Positions 36,409 to 46,724 are shown, counted from the first letter of the stretch. The stretch is 64,000 nucleotides of DNA from Halobacillus shinanisalinarum (GCF_022919835.1 NZ_CP095074.1:1116001-1180000); one strand, 5' to 3'. The notes: a model not told the origin generated them from the letters alone. A program made the numbers and translations.

Positions 36409-37948
36409 AAGATCTCCTCTTTTCTGAATACCTAATCTCTGTTGTATGTTTCCTTTGCCACTCATCGCTTTCATATGGGAAATCGCTGCGGAAATGACCC
36501 CCGCGGCTTTCTGTCCGCTTGAGAGCGGCGTTTATGATCAGCCAGGATGTTTGCAGCATGGCCAGAATAGACCATTGCTGTTTAGTAAGCTGACTAAAGT
36601 CCGTTCTCACCCATTTTTCAAGCTCAAACGATTCAATCCATTTGAGTTGTGCAAGCAGGGATTTTTCTTCACGAACAATCCCTGCCCGATCCATCATATT
36701 ACATTGAATTTCTTCTATTGTCGGCAGGTTTAAGCCAGATAAATCCTCATAATAATGACAGTTTGGCGGCTCATCGATAAAGGGGGCTGGAGCCTGTTCT
36801 GTAATATGCTTAGCAAGTCTTTTCCCGTAGACCAATCCTTCAAGCAAAGAGTTGCTTGCGAGTCGATTTGCTCCGTGAACCCCTGTACAGGCAGCCTCCC
36901 CAACTGCGTAAAGACCAGGAACATTCGTCCTCCCCCTATCATCGACTTCAATTCCTCCCATAAGAAAATGGCAACCGGGAGCAACAGGAATGCTCCCACT
37001 CACTCCATTTCGTTGACATAACTTGGCGGCTGTGGGAAATCTTTTTTCAAAATCAGAAATCGATGCAATATCCAGGTAAACAGAGCGGCCATTTTGAATC
37101 GAGCTAAAAATGGCCTGCGCGACAATATGCCTTGGTGCTAAATCACCCATTGGATGAACGCCATCCATAAGGTAGTTTCCTGCATCATCCACGAGCCGTG
37201 CCCCTTCCCCGCGCACAGCTTCTGATACGAGCCCCTTCCCTTCTCCATTGCAAAAAAGCAGCGTTGGATGAAATTGCACGAACTCCATATCTCTTACTCT
37301 CGCCCCAGCCCAATAAGCAAGCGCAATCCCATCTCCGGTTACTTCCTCTGCATTTGATGTGAATGAATAAAGCTGTCCGCATCCGCCGGTAGACAAAATA
37401 ACGTAAGGAGCAAGGAGGCTATGTGATGCCCCATTGCTTGTTTTACTTTTGATCCCATAACAGCGACCATCATCCTCAATATGGAGTTCGTACACACATT
37501 CATTCTCATAAATGTCTACGTTTGGACCCAATTTTCCTACTAAACAATCAACGATCCTGCGGCCAGTCTGATCGCCTCCGCCGTGTATGATTCTTGAGTG
37601 ACTATGTGCTCCTTCCTTTCCAAGCTGAAGATTGCCATTTTCGTCTCGATCAAATTGACATTGAACATTGACAAGTTCGCGAATAATCGCTGGCCCCTCT
37701 TCCGTTAATCGATGAACGGCCATTTGATTATTCACATTCCTACCCGCTTCCATCGTATCTTTATAATGTACAGAGGGTTGATCCCAATCCCCAATTGCAG
37801 CAGCAATCCCCCCTTGAGCCAATGATGAATTACTCTTTTTCGTCTGTGACTTTGTGAGAACAATCACATGCAAATGCCTAGGAAGATGAACGGCAATCTG
37901 TAATGCAGCGATCCCGCTTCCCACAATTATTACGTCCGCTCTTCTCAA
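36389..37948 (-). CDS. nadB: L-aspartate oxidase
   Basis: A 519-residue FAD enzyme that oxidises aspartate to iminoaspartate for NAD synthesis. ADVIIVGSGIAALQIAVHLP is the FAD-binding fold at the start. SSLAQGGIAAAIG, EFVQFHPTLLF, EAVRGEGARLVDDAG and GLYAVGEAACTGVHGANRLASNSLLEGLVYG are family landmarks. AGAGGTG sits 6 nt before TTG at 37948, giving MRRADVIIVG; the GTG at 37957 is inside that ribosome site. First gene of the operon, divergent from nifS as in B. subtilis. Confidence 0.95.
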   Translation of the reverse strand: MRRADVIIVGSGIAALQIAVHLPRHLHVIVLTKSQTKKSNSSLAQGGIAAAIGDWDQPSVHYKDTMEAGRNVNNQMAVHRLTEEGPAIIRELVNVQCQFDRDENGNLQLGKEGAHSHSRIIHGGGDQTGRRIVDCLVGKLGPNVDIYENECVYELHIEDDGRCYGIKSKTSNGASHSLLAPYVILSTGGCGQLYSFTSNAEEVTGDGIALAYWAGARVRDMEFVQFHPTLLFCNGEGKGLVSEAVRGEGARLVDDAGNYLMDGVHPMGDLAPRHIVAQAIFSSIQNGRSVYLDIASISDFEKRFPTAAKLCQRNGVSGSIPVAPGCHFLMGGIEVDDRGRTNVPGLYAVGEAACTGVHGANRLASNSLLEGLVYGKRLAKHITEQAPAPFIDEPPNCHYYEDLSGLNLPTIEEIQCNMMDRAGIVREEKSLLAQLKWIESFELEKWVRTDFSQLTKQQWSILAMLQTSWLIINAALKRTESRGGHFRSDFPYESDEWQRKHTTEIRYSEKRRSYESVQA

Positions 37949-37953
37949 AATTA

Positions 37954-37995
37954 ACACCTCTAATATTTACACATGTATTGACACCTATATTTACA
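37954..37995. promoter_or_regulatory. Shared control region of nadBCA and nifS with direct repeats
   Basis: ACACCTCTAATATTTACA (37954-37971) and ACACCTATATTTACA (37981-37995) are near-identical direct repeats 27 bp apart. A niacin-responsive repressor (NiaR/YrxA) controls this locus in B. subtilis, so they are candidate operators. TTGACA at 37978-37983 could be the nifS -35 element. Confidence 0.5.
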
Positions 37996-38046
37996 TATAT
38001 TTTAATTGAATACAAGGTCTTTTTATTAAAAAGGGGAGGATCACCT

Positions 38047-39183
38047 ATGAGATATTTTGATTACGCAGCGACTTGTCCGATTAGCGAGGAAGCTCTACAA
38101 ACATATATACAGGCATCCAAGGAGTACTTCGGGAATACCCGCAGCGTTCATGATATTGGCACAAAGGCAGATTCATTGGCCGAGCACTGCAGGCAGACAT
38201 TGGCAGGCCTATTGAAGGTCGATGCAGAAGGGGTTACTTTTACCAGCGGCGGATCGGAAAGCAATATGCTCGCTTTGTACGCCCTTGCTACTTCTGGTAG
38301 AGGCAAACATATCGTCATATCAGCCGGTGAACATTCCTCGATCCATAATATAACGGCAAAGCTCGCTGAAGAAGAAGGTTATGAGGTTAGCAAAGTGTCG
38401 TTGAATGAGGAAGGCATCATCAATTTAGAAGAATTAAAGCTTCTAATGCGTGAGGATACCGTACTCGTCTCGATCCAGCATGTAAATTCCGATATAGGCA
38501 CCATTCAGCCGATTGAAGAAATTCATAAGTTATGCAGGTCAAACGGATCTTGGCTTCACAGCGATTGTGTCCAATCTTTTGGAAAAATTGATCTATCTAG
38601 GGTCACTTCCTTAGTAGACAGCTTCTCAGTTTCAAGCCACAAAATATACGGACCAAAAGGTGTCGGTGCGTTGTACATCCGCCCCGCCATTTCCTTTACT
38701 CCTTTTTTACCAAACGTTTCCCACGAAAGCGGAGTCCGACCGGGTACCTTGAATACACCAGGAATCGCTGCCTTTACGACAGCCGCTCAGACGAAACTGA
38801 CGAATCTCAAATCCTACCAGCAGGACATTATTTTCCTAAAGAGAGAATTCTTGAATGCTTTAGCGGACGTGAACGCTTCTGTCAGAGTAATGGGTCCGAA
38901 TACAGACTCACCTGTTCCTATACTTGGACTCTGCATTAGCGAAATCGACGGTCAACATATGATGCTTGAAGGAAACCGTAGAGGCTACTTTTTTTCAATC
39001 GGAAGTGCGTGTCAAGTCGGAAGTGGAGGGCCCCCGAAAACCTTGCTTTCTATGGGGTATTCAGAAGAAGAAGCGAAAACATTCATCCGAATTTCATTTG
39101 GATTTGATCAAACTTTGGAGGATGTCCGGGGATTGGCAGCATGTATTAAGGAAGTGATTTGGGAGAGGGAAAGAACTGTTTAA
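38047..39183 (+). CDS. nifS: NifS-type cysteine desulfurase for NadA maturation
   Basis: A 378-residue PLP enzyme that takes sulfur from cysteine. The PLP lysine is Lys199 in SVSSHKIYGPKG, and the sulfur-carrying cysteine is Cys322 in SIGSACQVGSGGP. MRYFDYAATCPISEEAL is the usual opening; ATG at 38047 has GGGGAGG about 7 nt upstream. Standing divergent to nadBCA, it matches the specialised desulfurase that builds the NadA iron-sulfur cluster in B. subtilis. The regulator gene yrxA does not follow here. Confidence 0.95.
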   Translation: MRYFDYAATCPISEEALQTYIQASKEYFGNTRSVHDIGTKADSLAEHCRQTLAGLLKVDAEGVTFTSGGSESNMLALYALATSGRGKHIVISAGEHSSIHNITAKLAEEEGYEVSKVSLNEEGIINLEELKLLMREDTVLVSIQHVNSDIGTIQPIEEIHKLCRSNGSWLHSDCVQSFGKIDLSRVTSLVDSFSVSSHKIYGPKGVGALYIRPAISFTPFLPNVSHESGVRPGTLNTPGIAAFTTAAQTKLTNLKSYQQDIIFLKREFLNALADVNASVRVMGPNTDSPVPILGLCISEIDGQHMMLEGNRRGYFFSIGSACQVGSGGPPKTLLSMGYSEEEAKTFIRISFGFDQTLEDVRGLAACIKEVIWERERTV

Positions 39184-39541
39184 TAAATGTGATTTTGTAG
39201 AGTGCGACTTAACGAGAGTTGATAGTGATCTAACGCAATGATATCCCCCCTTAACAGCAACATTCTAGCTTAACTATAATAGCATTTTAAATCTTGGAAT
39301 GTTGGCGTTCTCATTATTGGCCCCTAATTTATAAACTGCCTTTTCTTACTGTTGGATTAGGCAGCACTTTTTCTACAATTTATCTTCTCCGTTTATACCT
39401 TCAGGATTGTTCTAGCAAAGTAGTAATATTGAGATTTACCAATGACGAGTATAATCCCGGTCTTGATATAATACATATTTCGTAGGGGACAACTTCTCTT
39501 TTGTAGGCGTTATCAAAATAATAAAGGGGGATTAAATTACC
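39184..39541. other. Intergenic region between nifS and the atoE remnant
   Basis: A 63-codon frame (39294-39485) has no ribosome site and no recognisable domain. The last ~40 nt carry the AAGGGGG ribosome site for atoE. Nothing else stands out, and no clear nifS terminator was found. Confidence 0.5.
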
Positions 39542-40875
39542 GTGTTGCGATCGATGACTTTGTTCTTTAATCGTTTAGTTCAGCGTTACTTACCAGATGC
39601 CTTCTTATTCGCTATTATTCTAACTTTAATTGTTTTAGGTCTAGGTATAGGCTTTACTGGTAGTTCACCAGCTGAAATGGTCCAGTATTGGGGGATGGGT
39701 TCTGGAATCTCCTCGCCTTCGCCATGCAGATGTCCTTAATTGTAGTTACAGGGTATATTTTAGCAAACAGCCCGATCATAAAATCGTTATTAACGAGACT
39801 CAGCAAGTTAGCCACCACTCCCGGTCAAGCCATTTTGTTGGTCACGTTTACAGCGGCTGTCGCTTGTTTAATTAATTACGGTTTCGGTTTAGTTGTCGGA
39901 GCATTACTCGCCATTCATGTAGCCAAGCGTGTGCATTCTGTCGATTACCGACTTTTAATGGCTAGTGCCTATAGTGGATTTCTGCTTTGGCATGGGGGAC
40001 TATCTGGTTCCATTCCTTTAACTATTGCGACAGATGGTCATTTTATGGCAGATTCAATTGGGGTTATCCCCATTACAGAAACGATTTTCAGTGGGATGAA
40101 CCTATTTATCGTAGGTACTCTGCTAGTAACTCTTCCCTTGTTAAACCGACTACTGATGAATTCTACCGAAGACTTAGAAAAAAATAACCATGATTTCTTA
40201 AGTAATGAGACTTATACACAGGAACCGAAGACTACACCTGTACAGGAAAACATGACCCCTGCTGAACGACTTGAAAATAGTAAACTCCTTTCCCTTATTA
40301 TTGGATTGTTGGGTCTGGCTTTTGTTATCTACCATTTTGCTAAAAATGGTCTCGACTTAAATATTAATATCGTCAACTTCATCTTCCTATTCCTCGGGAT
40401 TATTTTTCATCAAACCCCAAGGCGTTTCCTGGATAGTGTAACAGATGGTGTGAAAAATGCAGGAGGAATCATCATACAGTTTCCATTCTACGCAGGGATC
40501 ATGGGCATGATGGTCGCTTCAGGATTATCTGAACAAATGTCCCTATGGTTTGTCAGTGTCTCAAACGACTTTACCTTCCCATTATTCACGTTTATCAGTG
40601 CCGGAATCGTGAATTTCTTCGTTCCTTCCGGGGGTGGACAATGGGCCGTTCAAGCACCCATCATGATCCCCGCAGCCCTTGATCTTGGAGTGGATACTGC
40701 AAAAACAGGGATGGCCGTAGCGTGGGGAGATGCATGGACGAACATGATTCAGCCATTTTGGGCGTTACCGCTTCTTGCTATAGCCGGGTTGAAAGTAAAA
40801 GATATTATGGGTTTTTGCGTGGTTATCCTACTGTGGAGTTTCATACCTATTTCTATCGGTCTATTATTCTTCTAA
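39542..40875 (+). pseudogene. atoE: Short-chain fatty acid transporter AtoE, frameshifted in a G run
   Basis: The first frame (39542-39739) encodes an AtoE start ending in SPAEMVQYWG, then runs out of frame. The second frame continues with GDGFWNLLAFAMQMSLIVVTGYILANSP and the rest of the protein. One extra G in the run GGGGG at 39690-39694 would join them into about 444 residues, normal for AtoE. Candidates are a real loss, a homopolymer sequencing error, or slippage at the G run, since -1 slippage on GGG restores the frame exactly. Both parts are otherwise well conserved, which argues for recent damage or error. Confidence 0.85.
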
Positions 40876-40878
40876 TAT

Positions 40879-40920
40879 AGACAAAGAGGTCGCATCAAAA
40901 TTGATACGGCCTCTTTGTCT
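40879..40920. terminator. Bidirectional terminator between atoE and melA
   Basis: AGACAAAGAGG (40879-40889) pairs with CCTCTTTGTCT (40910-40920), extended by ATCAA/TTGAT. It lies between convergent genes and can serve both. Confidence 0.88.
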
Positions 40921-40949
40921 TATTTTCAGTCTGATCAGTTCACTATGTT

Positions 40950-42269
40950 CTATACCGTCACTTTTTCACGATCAAACTTCGGCAGTATATCCCCATGTGC
41001 TTCAATAAGGTCATCACAAAGAGATACAATGTCGTCAATCGATAATTCTGCTGCGGTATGGGGATCAAGCATCGCCGCATGGTAGATATGTTCTCTCTTC
41101 CCAGTTATGGCAGCTTGAATCGTTAACAACTGGGGATTAATATTGGTGCGATTTAAGGCAGCCAATTGTTCCGGAAGTTCACCGACGTAGCATGGATTTA
41201 CACCATTTCGATCTACAAGACATGGAACTTCAACCACGGCATTCGTTGGTAAGTTACTGATTAATCCACCGGTGTTAAGGACGTTCCCATGAATTCTGAA
41301 TGGTTTATCCGTCTCCATGGCCTCGATAATATAGGAAGCATATTCATGGGTACGTTCATGTGTAAGATTTTGATTATTAACTACATCCTCACGCATTTTC
41401 TCCCAATCCTCAATCTGTTCTACACAACGGCGCGGATATTCATCAAGCGGAATATTGAACTTCTCAACCAGTTCAGGATAATTGCTCTTAATAAAATAAG
41501 GATGATATTCTGCATTGTGCTCTGATGATTCTGTCACATAGTAACCAAACCGGTTCATCAATTCAAAGCGAACCATGTCTTCATGTTTTTCCTTTTGCTT
41601 TACTCTAGCTCTTTTCTTAATTTCAGGATACAAGTCTTTCCCGTCTTTTGTTACTTCTAAAAGCCATGCCAGGTGATTGATCCCGGCAATTTTCCATTGA
41701 ACACCTTCCGTATCCATTTCAAGGGACTTGAACAAATCTGGAACAGCACCTTGCACACTGTGACACAATCCGACCGTTTTTATTCCTGTATAACGAAGCA
41801 TTGCACCTGTTAGCGCAGCCATTGGATTTGTATAATTCAAGAACCAGGCGTTCGGACATACCTCCTTCATATCTTTCGCAAAATCAAGCATGACAGGAAT
41901 GGTTCTTAGCGTCCTGAAGATCCCTCCAACCCCAATCGTATCCCCTATCGTTTGACGGAGGCCGTATTTTTTCGGAATATCAAAGTCGATTACAGTACTC
42001 GGTTTGTAGCCGCCAACCTGAATCGCATTAATAACATATTTTGCCTCCCGTAACGCTTCTTTTCGATCCGTATAAGCTTTAACCGTCACGTTACTGCCAA
42101 GGCTTTTCTTCAGATTATTCAACATATTTTCTGAATCCTTTAACCTTTGATGATCAATATCATAGAGAGCAAATTCGAACTCCTGAATACTTGGTGTTAA
42201 CATGCAATCTCCTAAAACGTTTTTTGCGAAAATCGTACTGCCTGCACCTAGAAATGTGATTTTTGACAT
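40950..42269 (-). CDS. melA: Alpha-galactosidase, glycoside hydrolase family 4
   Basis: A 439-residue NAD- and manganese-dependent glycosidase. The Rossmann motif ITFLGAGSTIFAKNV is at 4-18. FLNYTNPMAALTGAM (143-157), Cys169-His170 in GLCHSVQG and His199 in AGINHLAWL build the metal and active site. The sequence follows B. subtilis MelA closely, including YYVTESSEHNAEYHPYF. It hydrolyses raffinose-type or melibiose sugars after import. ATG at 42269 is 7 nt after AGGAGA; the ATG 6 nt upstream is too close to it. Last gene of the msm operon. Confidence 0.95.
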   Translation of the reverse strand: MSKITFLGAGSTIFAKNVLGDCMLTPSIQEFEFALYDIDHQRLKDSENMLNNLKKSLGSNVTVKAYTDRKEALREAKYVINAIQVGGYKPSTVIDFDIPKKYGLRQTIGDTIGVGGIFRTLRTIPVMLDFAKDMKEVCPNAWFLNYTNPMAALTGAMLRYTGIKTVGLCHSVQGAVPDLFKSLEMDTEGVQWKIAGINHLAWLLEVTKDGKDLYPEIKKRARVKQKEKHEDMVRFELMNRFGYYVTESSEHNAEYHPYFIKSNYPELVEKFNIPLDEYPRRCVEQIEDWEKMREDVVNNQNLTHERTHEYASYIIEAMETDKPFRIHGNVLNTGGLISNLPTNAVVEVPCLVDRNGVNPCYVGELPEQLAALNRTNINPQLLTIQAAITGKREHIYHAAMLDPHTAAELSIDDIVSLCDDLIEAHGDILPKFDREKVTV

Positions 42270-42299
42270 AAACATTCTCCTAACACTACCTAAAGTTTA

Positions 42300-43130
42300 T
42301 TATCCTTTTACAGATCCTGAAGAAAGACCTGCCACAAAGTATTTTTGTAAAAAGAGAAACAGAATCGTCATTGGCAGCATTGACATAATGGCAGCCGATG
42401 CGACTAAATTCAAGTTGCTTTGATTCTGGCCGAAGAAGCCCGCCAATGCCACCGTTAATGTTTGAACACTTTCATCCTGAAGGAAGAATATCGCAAATTG
42501 ATAATCATTCCAGATAAATACACAGGAAATGATTAGCACGGTCGCGGTAATCGGCTTCAGCAACGGAAACACGATTTTGAAGAAAATCTTCAACGTACTT
42601 GCTCCGTCAATTTTTGCCGCCTCCTCAAGCTCTTTAGGGATAGTTGAGCGAATAAAGCCAGCATAGAGGAAAATCGTTAAAGGCAGGAATGCTGCCATAT
42701 TGTTTAGAATCGCAATCTCATGTGTATTCATCATTCCCATATCAACGACCATTTGGTACAAAGGGACGAGAGCCGTCAACGGGGGAACGATCATAATCGC
42801 AATAAACAAAAAGTAGACGAACTTGTTCAGCTTTGTATTCATTCTAGCTAACGGGTAGGCAGCAAGTGATCCGAACACGATCAATAGCAAAGCTGCACCA
42901 GCTGTAATGATGGCTGTGTTGATGAACGCATTCCCCAAGCTTGCTTGTTCCCAAGCCTTAGAAAAATTTTCAAAATGTACTGAGCTTGGCAGGGACCATT
43001 TAGAACTAAAATCATTACTTGCTTTTAGTGAGGTAGTTATTAATATATAGAAAGGGATTAAATGAAACAATGTCACGACAATGGCTACGATTGTGAAGAA
43101 TCTTCTCGATTTTCTCTCCCTGTTCTTCAT
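42300..43130 (-). CDS. amyC: Alpha-galactoside ABC transporter permease (AmyC/MsmG, MalG type)
   Basis: A 276-residue membrane protein with six segments and the EAA loop KELEEAAKIDGASTLKIFFKIVFPLLKP for contact with the ATPase. Its ATG overlaps the stop of the upstream permease gene by 1 nt. The gene order msmR-msmE-amyD-amyC-melA is that of B. subtilis, which supports melibiose/raffinose-family uptake. The ATPase (MsmX) is encoded elsewhere. Confidence 0.92.
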   Translation of the reverse strand: MKNRERKSRRFFTIVAIVVTLFHLIPFYILITTSLKASNDFSSKWSLPSSVHFENFSKAWEQASLGNAFINTAIITAGAALLLIVFGSLAAYPLARMNTKLNKFVYFLFIAIMIVPPLTALVPLYQMVVDMGMMNTHEIAILNNMAAFLPLTIFLYAGFIRSTIPKELEEAAKIDGASTLKIFFKIVFPLLKPITATVLIISCVFIWNDYQFAIFFLQDESVQTLTVALAGFFGQNQSNLNLVASAAIMSMLPMTILFLFLQKYFVAGLSSGSVKG

Positions 43131-44062
43131 TAAGCATCGACCTCCTTGCGTTTAAAGTAAACGAGTGCTAGCAGACTGAAAGTTAGAACAATAAACGCCA
43201 TTAACACCCCTTGTGTAGCTGCATAACCAGCATCCTGCCTGCTGAAATAAAGAGAATACATAAACGTTGACATCGACTGGGAAGCATTTCCCGGTCCCCC
43301 GCCAGTAAGTGCAAGAATGACATCAAACAGTTTTAATCCTCCAATGATGTTTAGCACTACGTTAATTGTAATAGCGGGCATTAATAAAGGTAGAGTAATA
43401 GTTTTGAATTTCTGGAATACTGAAGCCCCATCAATATCAGCCGCCTCGTAAAAGTCCTTTGAAATACTCTGTAAGCCGGCTAAATAAATAATCATGGCAA
43501 TACCTACAAATTGATAAGTATTAACAAAAACAATGATCCATGGGTTCACATCGGGATTGCCTAAAGCATTGATTTTATCTAGACCTAACAGCATCAAGAC
43601 ATCATTTAATGCCCCTCCCTGATAGGCAAAAAAGAAATACCAGATATAGCCCATGACGAGCGGGCTGATGATCACAGGAAGATAGATGATCGTTCGTGTT
43701 AACGACTTTAATCGAATGCTCTTATTAAGCAGTAGAGCATAAAGTAAACCGATAACATTTTGAAAAATTGTACTGCCAATCCCATAAAGCAACGTATTTT
43801 TTACAACTAACCACGTATCAGAATCCTGGAACATCCGCTTATATTGCTCTAAACCTACCCAGTTTTTCGTTTGCGAAAATCCGTTCCAATCAGTAAAAGA
43901 AACCCGAATTCCGCTTAAAAAAGGGTAAATAATAAAAACACTGACAACGATTAGTGCCGGAAGATACATCCACCATAACGATTTTTGTTTTTTCATCTTA
44001 CGAGACTTAACCACTCCCTTACGAGCAATGGCGCGCTGTGATTTATTAACCAATTCACTCAT
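43130..44062 (-). CDS. amyD: Alpha-galactoside ABC transporter permease (AmyD/MsmF, MalF type)
   Basis: A 310-residue membrane protein. A basic N-terminal tail ([20 protein letters not shown], about 8-27) precedes six membrane segments. [24 protein letters not shown] is the EAA loop. It pairs with the AmyC-type subunit. An 87-nt gap separates it from the binding-protein gene; ATG at 44062 has AGGAG about 10 nt upstream. Confidence 0.92.
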   Translation of the reverse strand: MSELVNKSQRAIARKGVVKSRKMKKQKSLWWMYLPALIVVSVFIIYPFLSGIRVSFTDWNGFSQTKNWVGLEQYKRMFQDSDTWLVVKNTLLYGIGSTIFQNVIGLLYALLLNKSIRLKSLTRTIIYLPVIISPLVMGYIWYFFFAYQGGALNDVLMLLGLDKINALGNPDVNPWIIVFVNTYQFVGIAMIIYLAGLQSISKDFYEAADIDGASVFQKFKTITLPLLMPAITINVVLNIIGGLKLFDVILALTGGGPGNASQSMSTFMYSLYFSRQDAGYAATQGVLMAFIVLTFSLLALVYFKRKEVDA

Positions 44063-44149
44063 ATTAGCAACAACTCCTATAAGCTTGGTCCGTTAGAATA
44101 TAGTCAGGGCAGTAAATCAAGACTACCACCCCACTCATTAATCCAATTA

Positions 44150-45403
44150 TTACTCTTTCAACCTCTTATATTCCTCGGCCATTTTTTCAGAAACTCCTGC
44201 TGGCGTCATCTTACCTGAAAGTAATTGTTGTCCAGTAGATCCCATAACATTCCACATTCCACTTGGTAAGTACACCCGATCAAAATAGGGCTGAACTTTC
44301 ACACCTTCATACTTCTTGTAGTATTCGGAATAATAGTTTTCAGCATCAATATCCTTCAAGCCTGCCGGAAGAGACGTTCCTTCTGCAATTTTCTTTGCAA
44401 CTTCTGGTTGTGCTAGAAACTCAATGAACTTTTGCGCTTCTTCCATGTGCTCCGTCTCTTTCCAAATTGCTACAGTATGTCGTTCCCCACCGATCCAGCT
44501 CGGTTCGTCTCCTTCGTGAATAGTTGGCATTGGAATCACTCCGACCTGCACTTCAGGATTCAGTTTTTCTACTGATGGCCCAAGCGAGCCGCTCGCCAAA
44601 GTAAATCCAATTTTCCCCTGTGCCATCAATTGAGTTTGTTGCTGAATTTGTGCCGTTAACGCATCTTTATTAAGCAGCCCTTTTTCCTGCATTTCCTTTA
44701 GCTTTTCAGGCAGGAATGTATAGTGAGACCAATCAAATGTTCCATTCAATAGTTCTTCTTCATATTTATGTTCTTTATCTGTCACTAACAGGGGTGTCGC
44801 AAATTGATCGAAATACTGTCCAAAAGCTGATTTATCCGAACCATTAAACCAAAACGGGGTGACTTCCCCATTACTTTTTTCTTTGATTTTTTCCAAGGCT
44901 TTCATAAAGCCCTCGAAGGTTGTAGGAGGTTCAATTCCATACTCATCTAACAAGCCGGCATTGTAGGAGATTCCGTCCTTCGCCTGGTTTAGAGGATAAG
45001 CGTAAACTTTGCCTTCATCATCTTTTAAAATTGTATCAAGAGCAGGATCCAGATTCTTCACCCAATCCATCTCACTCAAATCTGCAACATATTCTCCATA
45101 TCGCTGTTTAGCCCAACCATGGGTATCAAACAGATCCGGTAAGTCATTAGCTGCCATCTTTACTCGCAACATGTCTTCATACCCATCCCCTGGGTAATTG
45201 TCTTCTATATCAATTTCCGGATACTTTTCTTCAAAAGCTGCAACTGCTTCCGACATCACTTTTTTATCTTCTTCGGAAGTAGCTGTTGAATAAAATGTCA
45301 AAGTGGTACCACCGCCATCACCTGAAGTCTTACTACTGGAACATCCAGACGTAATCATACAGACAACTATAACAAGTAATAGGAATAACCATCTTCTCCT
45401 CAT
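44150..45403 (-). CDS. msmE: Alpha-galactoside ABC transporter substrate-binding lipoprotein
   Basis: A 417-residue family 1 binding protein anchored by a lipobox (ITSGC near residue 21) and followed by a Ser/Gly linker. TLTFYSTATSEEDKKVMSEAV opens the fold. YAYPLNQAKDGISYNAGLLDEYG and MAQGKIGFTLASGSLGPSV are typical of MsmE. TTG directly before ATG 45403 is too close to GGAGG. It is the first structural gene after the regulator, with its own likely promoter in the 250-nt gap. Confidence 0.9.
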   Translation of the reverse strand: MRRRWLFLLLVIVVCMITSGCSSSKTSGDGGGTTLTFYSTATSEEDKKVMSEAVAAFEEKYPEIDIEDNYPGDGYEDMLRVKMAANDLPDLFDTHGWAKQRYGEYVADLSEMDWVKNLDPALDTILKDDEGKVYAYPLNQAKDGISYNAGLLDEYGIEPPTTFEGFMKALEKIKEKSNGEVTPFWFNGSDKSAFGQYFDQFATPLLVTDKEHKYEEELLNGTFDWSHYTFLPEKLKEMQEKGLLNKDALTAQIQQQTQLMAQGKIGFTLASGSLGPSVEKLNPEVQVGVIPMPTIHEGDEPSWIGGERHTVAIWKETEHMEEAQKFIEFLAQPEVAKKIAEGTSLPAGLKDIDAENYYSEYYKKYEGVKVQPYFDRVYLPSGMWNVMGSTGQQLLSGKMTPAGVSEKMAEEYKRLKE

Positions 45404-45488
45404 CAAAATCCTCCTTAAACTTGTTCATGTATAATCTCAAGTAATTGTAGTCGTAAATCAATTCAGTTATAATTTGACTGTTGAAAGA

Positions 45489-45509
45489 GTTTATTTTCGC
45501 AGAATAAAC
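45489..45509. promoter_or_regulatory. Palindrome upstream of msmE, candidate MsmR operator
   Basis: GTTTATT and AATAAAC flank the 7-nt centre TTCGCAG. It lies about 86 nt upstream of msmE, in front of a possible promoter (TTTACG, 18 bp, TATACA on the minus strand). Confidence 0.5.
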
Positions 45510-45656
45510 CTTCATCTACTTCCATGTGCACCTGCTTTCTCTCAAACTATGATGCAGGTGTACATCCTTATCCTTTTTACAAAAACTACCCTTATACACT
45601 TCATCTTCGTCCTTTTCTATTCGACATCACCTCCTCTATTTCCCGGGAAATTTCAA

Positions 45657-46724
45657 TTAAGATATCACCCCTTTCTTTTGTTCGACGGCATTCGGTATAT
45701 GACGGGCGCCGCAACTATCCCTTACAACTAATTTTGTCGGAACAGTAACTTTTAATGGAATCTCCCTGCCATTAAGCCGATCAACCATCAATTTAACACC
45801 TAATCTTCCCATTTCTTCTGTTTGTACTTTTACTGTCGTTAAGGGGGTACTGGCAAATTGAGCTAATTCAATATCATTGAAACTTACAATGGCTATATCT
45901 TCTGGAACTTTATATTGATTTTCTTGTAAAGCCCGCATTGCTCCGATTGCCATTGCGTCACTAGCTATAAATAGCGCCTCTGGTAAATCGCCTTGGTGAA
46001 TGGCCGACTTCATCAGTTCATAGCCGTCAGCCATGGTAAACTCCCCAATATAAAATGATTCAGGGTTGAATAATCCCTTCTCCATCATGGTTTTTTGAAA
46101 GGTAGACTTTCTTTCATCTTCATAATCTACTTTGCTATCATTTAAATGCTCTCTTTCCTTCCCTCCAATAAACCCCACCTTTTTATAACCAAGATCGAGC
46201 AAATGATCTATTGCACGATTCGTTGCCTTTTCAAAATCAATAACGACAGAATCATACTTGTCCTCGTCCACTGTATGGTTGATGTAGACGATGTTTTTTA
46301 ATTGGTTACTGATTTGATCAAGAATATCCGAATTGATTCTCCCTACTACAATCAAGCTATTAATATCACTGCTAATCCCACCAGAATTCAAATTGGTAAG
46401 TCGAAATAACTCTGTTGTAGTAAGACCTCTCTCCAGACATTCATGCTCGACCCCTTGTCTTATTGATAAGAAATAAGCATCATTTAATTCTTCTTCCACG
46501 GAATGGCAGAGTAGAATTCCAATTTTGGATGCAGAAACATCTTCAGGGGCTTGCCTCTCTTTCCTGCGTTCCTGTAACGTTTTATACCCCATTTCTTTGG
46601 CTACATCTAATATTTTTTGACGAGTCTCTGTCCCCACTGAGAAAGTTTTATCATTGTTGAGAACTCTAGAGACTGTCGTGTTTGAAAAATTAGCCCGTTC
46701 TGCTATCTCTTTTATTGTTGTCAT
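45657..46724 (-). CDS. msmR: LacI family regulator of the alpha-galactoside operon
   Basis: A 355-residue repressor. TTIKEIAERANFSNTTVSRVLNND is the helix-turn-helix, and GYKTLQERR the hinge. The sensor domain carries YKKVGFIGGKEREHLNDSK and DIAIVSFNDIELAQFASTPLTTV. A longer frame to 46814 has no ribosome site, while GAAGGGG lies about 7 nt before ATG at 46724. Position at the head of msmE-amyD-amyC-melA identifies it as MsmR/MelR type. A cre-like box lies 76 nt upstream. Confidence 0.9.
   Translation of the reverse strand: MTTIKEIAERANFSNTTVSRVLNNDKTFSVGTETRQKILDVAKEMGYKTLQERRKERQAPEDVSASKIGILLCHSVEEELNDAYFLSIRQGVEHECLERGLTTTELFRLTNLNSGGISSDINSLIVVGRINSDILDQISNQLKNIVYINHTVDEDKYDSVVIDFEKATNRAIDHLLDLGYKKVGFIGGKEREHLNDSKVDYEDERKSTFQKTMMEKGLFNPESFYIGEFTMADGYELMKSAIHQGDLPEALFIASDAMAIGAMRALQENQYKVPEDIAIVSFNDIELAQFASTPLTTVKVQTEEMGRLGVKLMVDRLNGREIPLKVTVPTKLVVRDSCGARHIPNAVEQKKGVIS

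Noticed and set aside
39294..39485. 63-codon plus-strand frame between nifS and atoE
   Set aside because: No ribosome site, no domain, and composition like the surrounding intergenic DNA.
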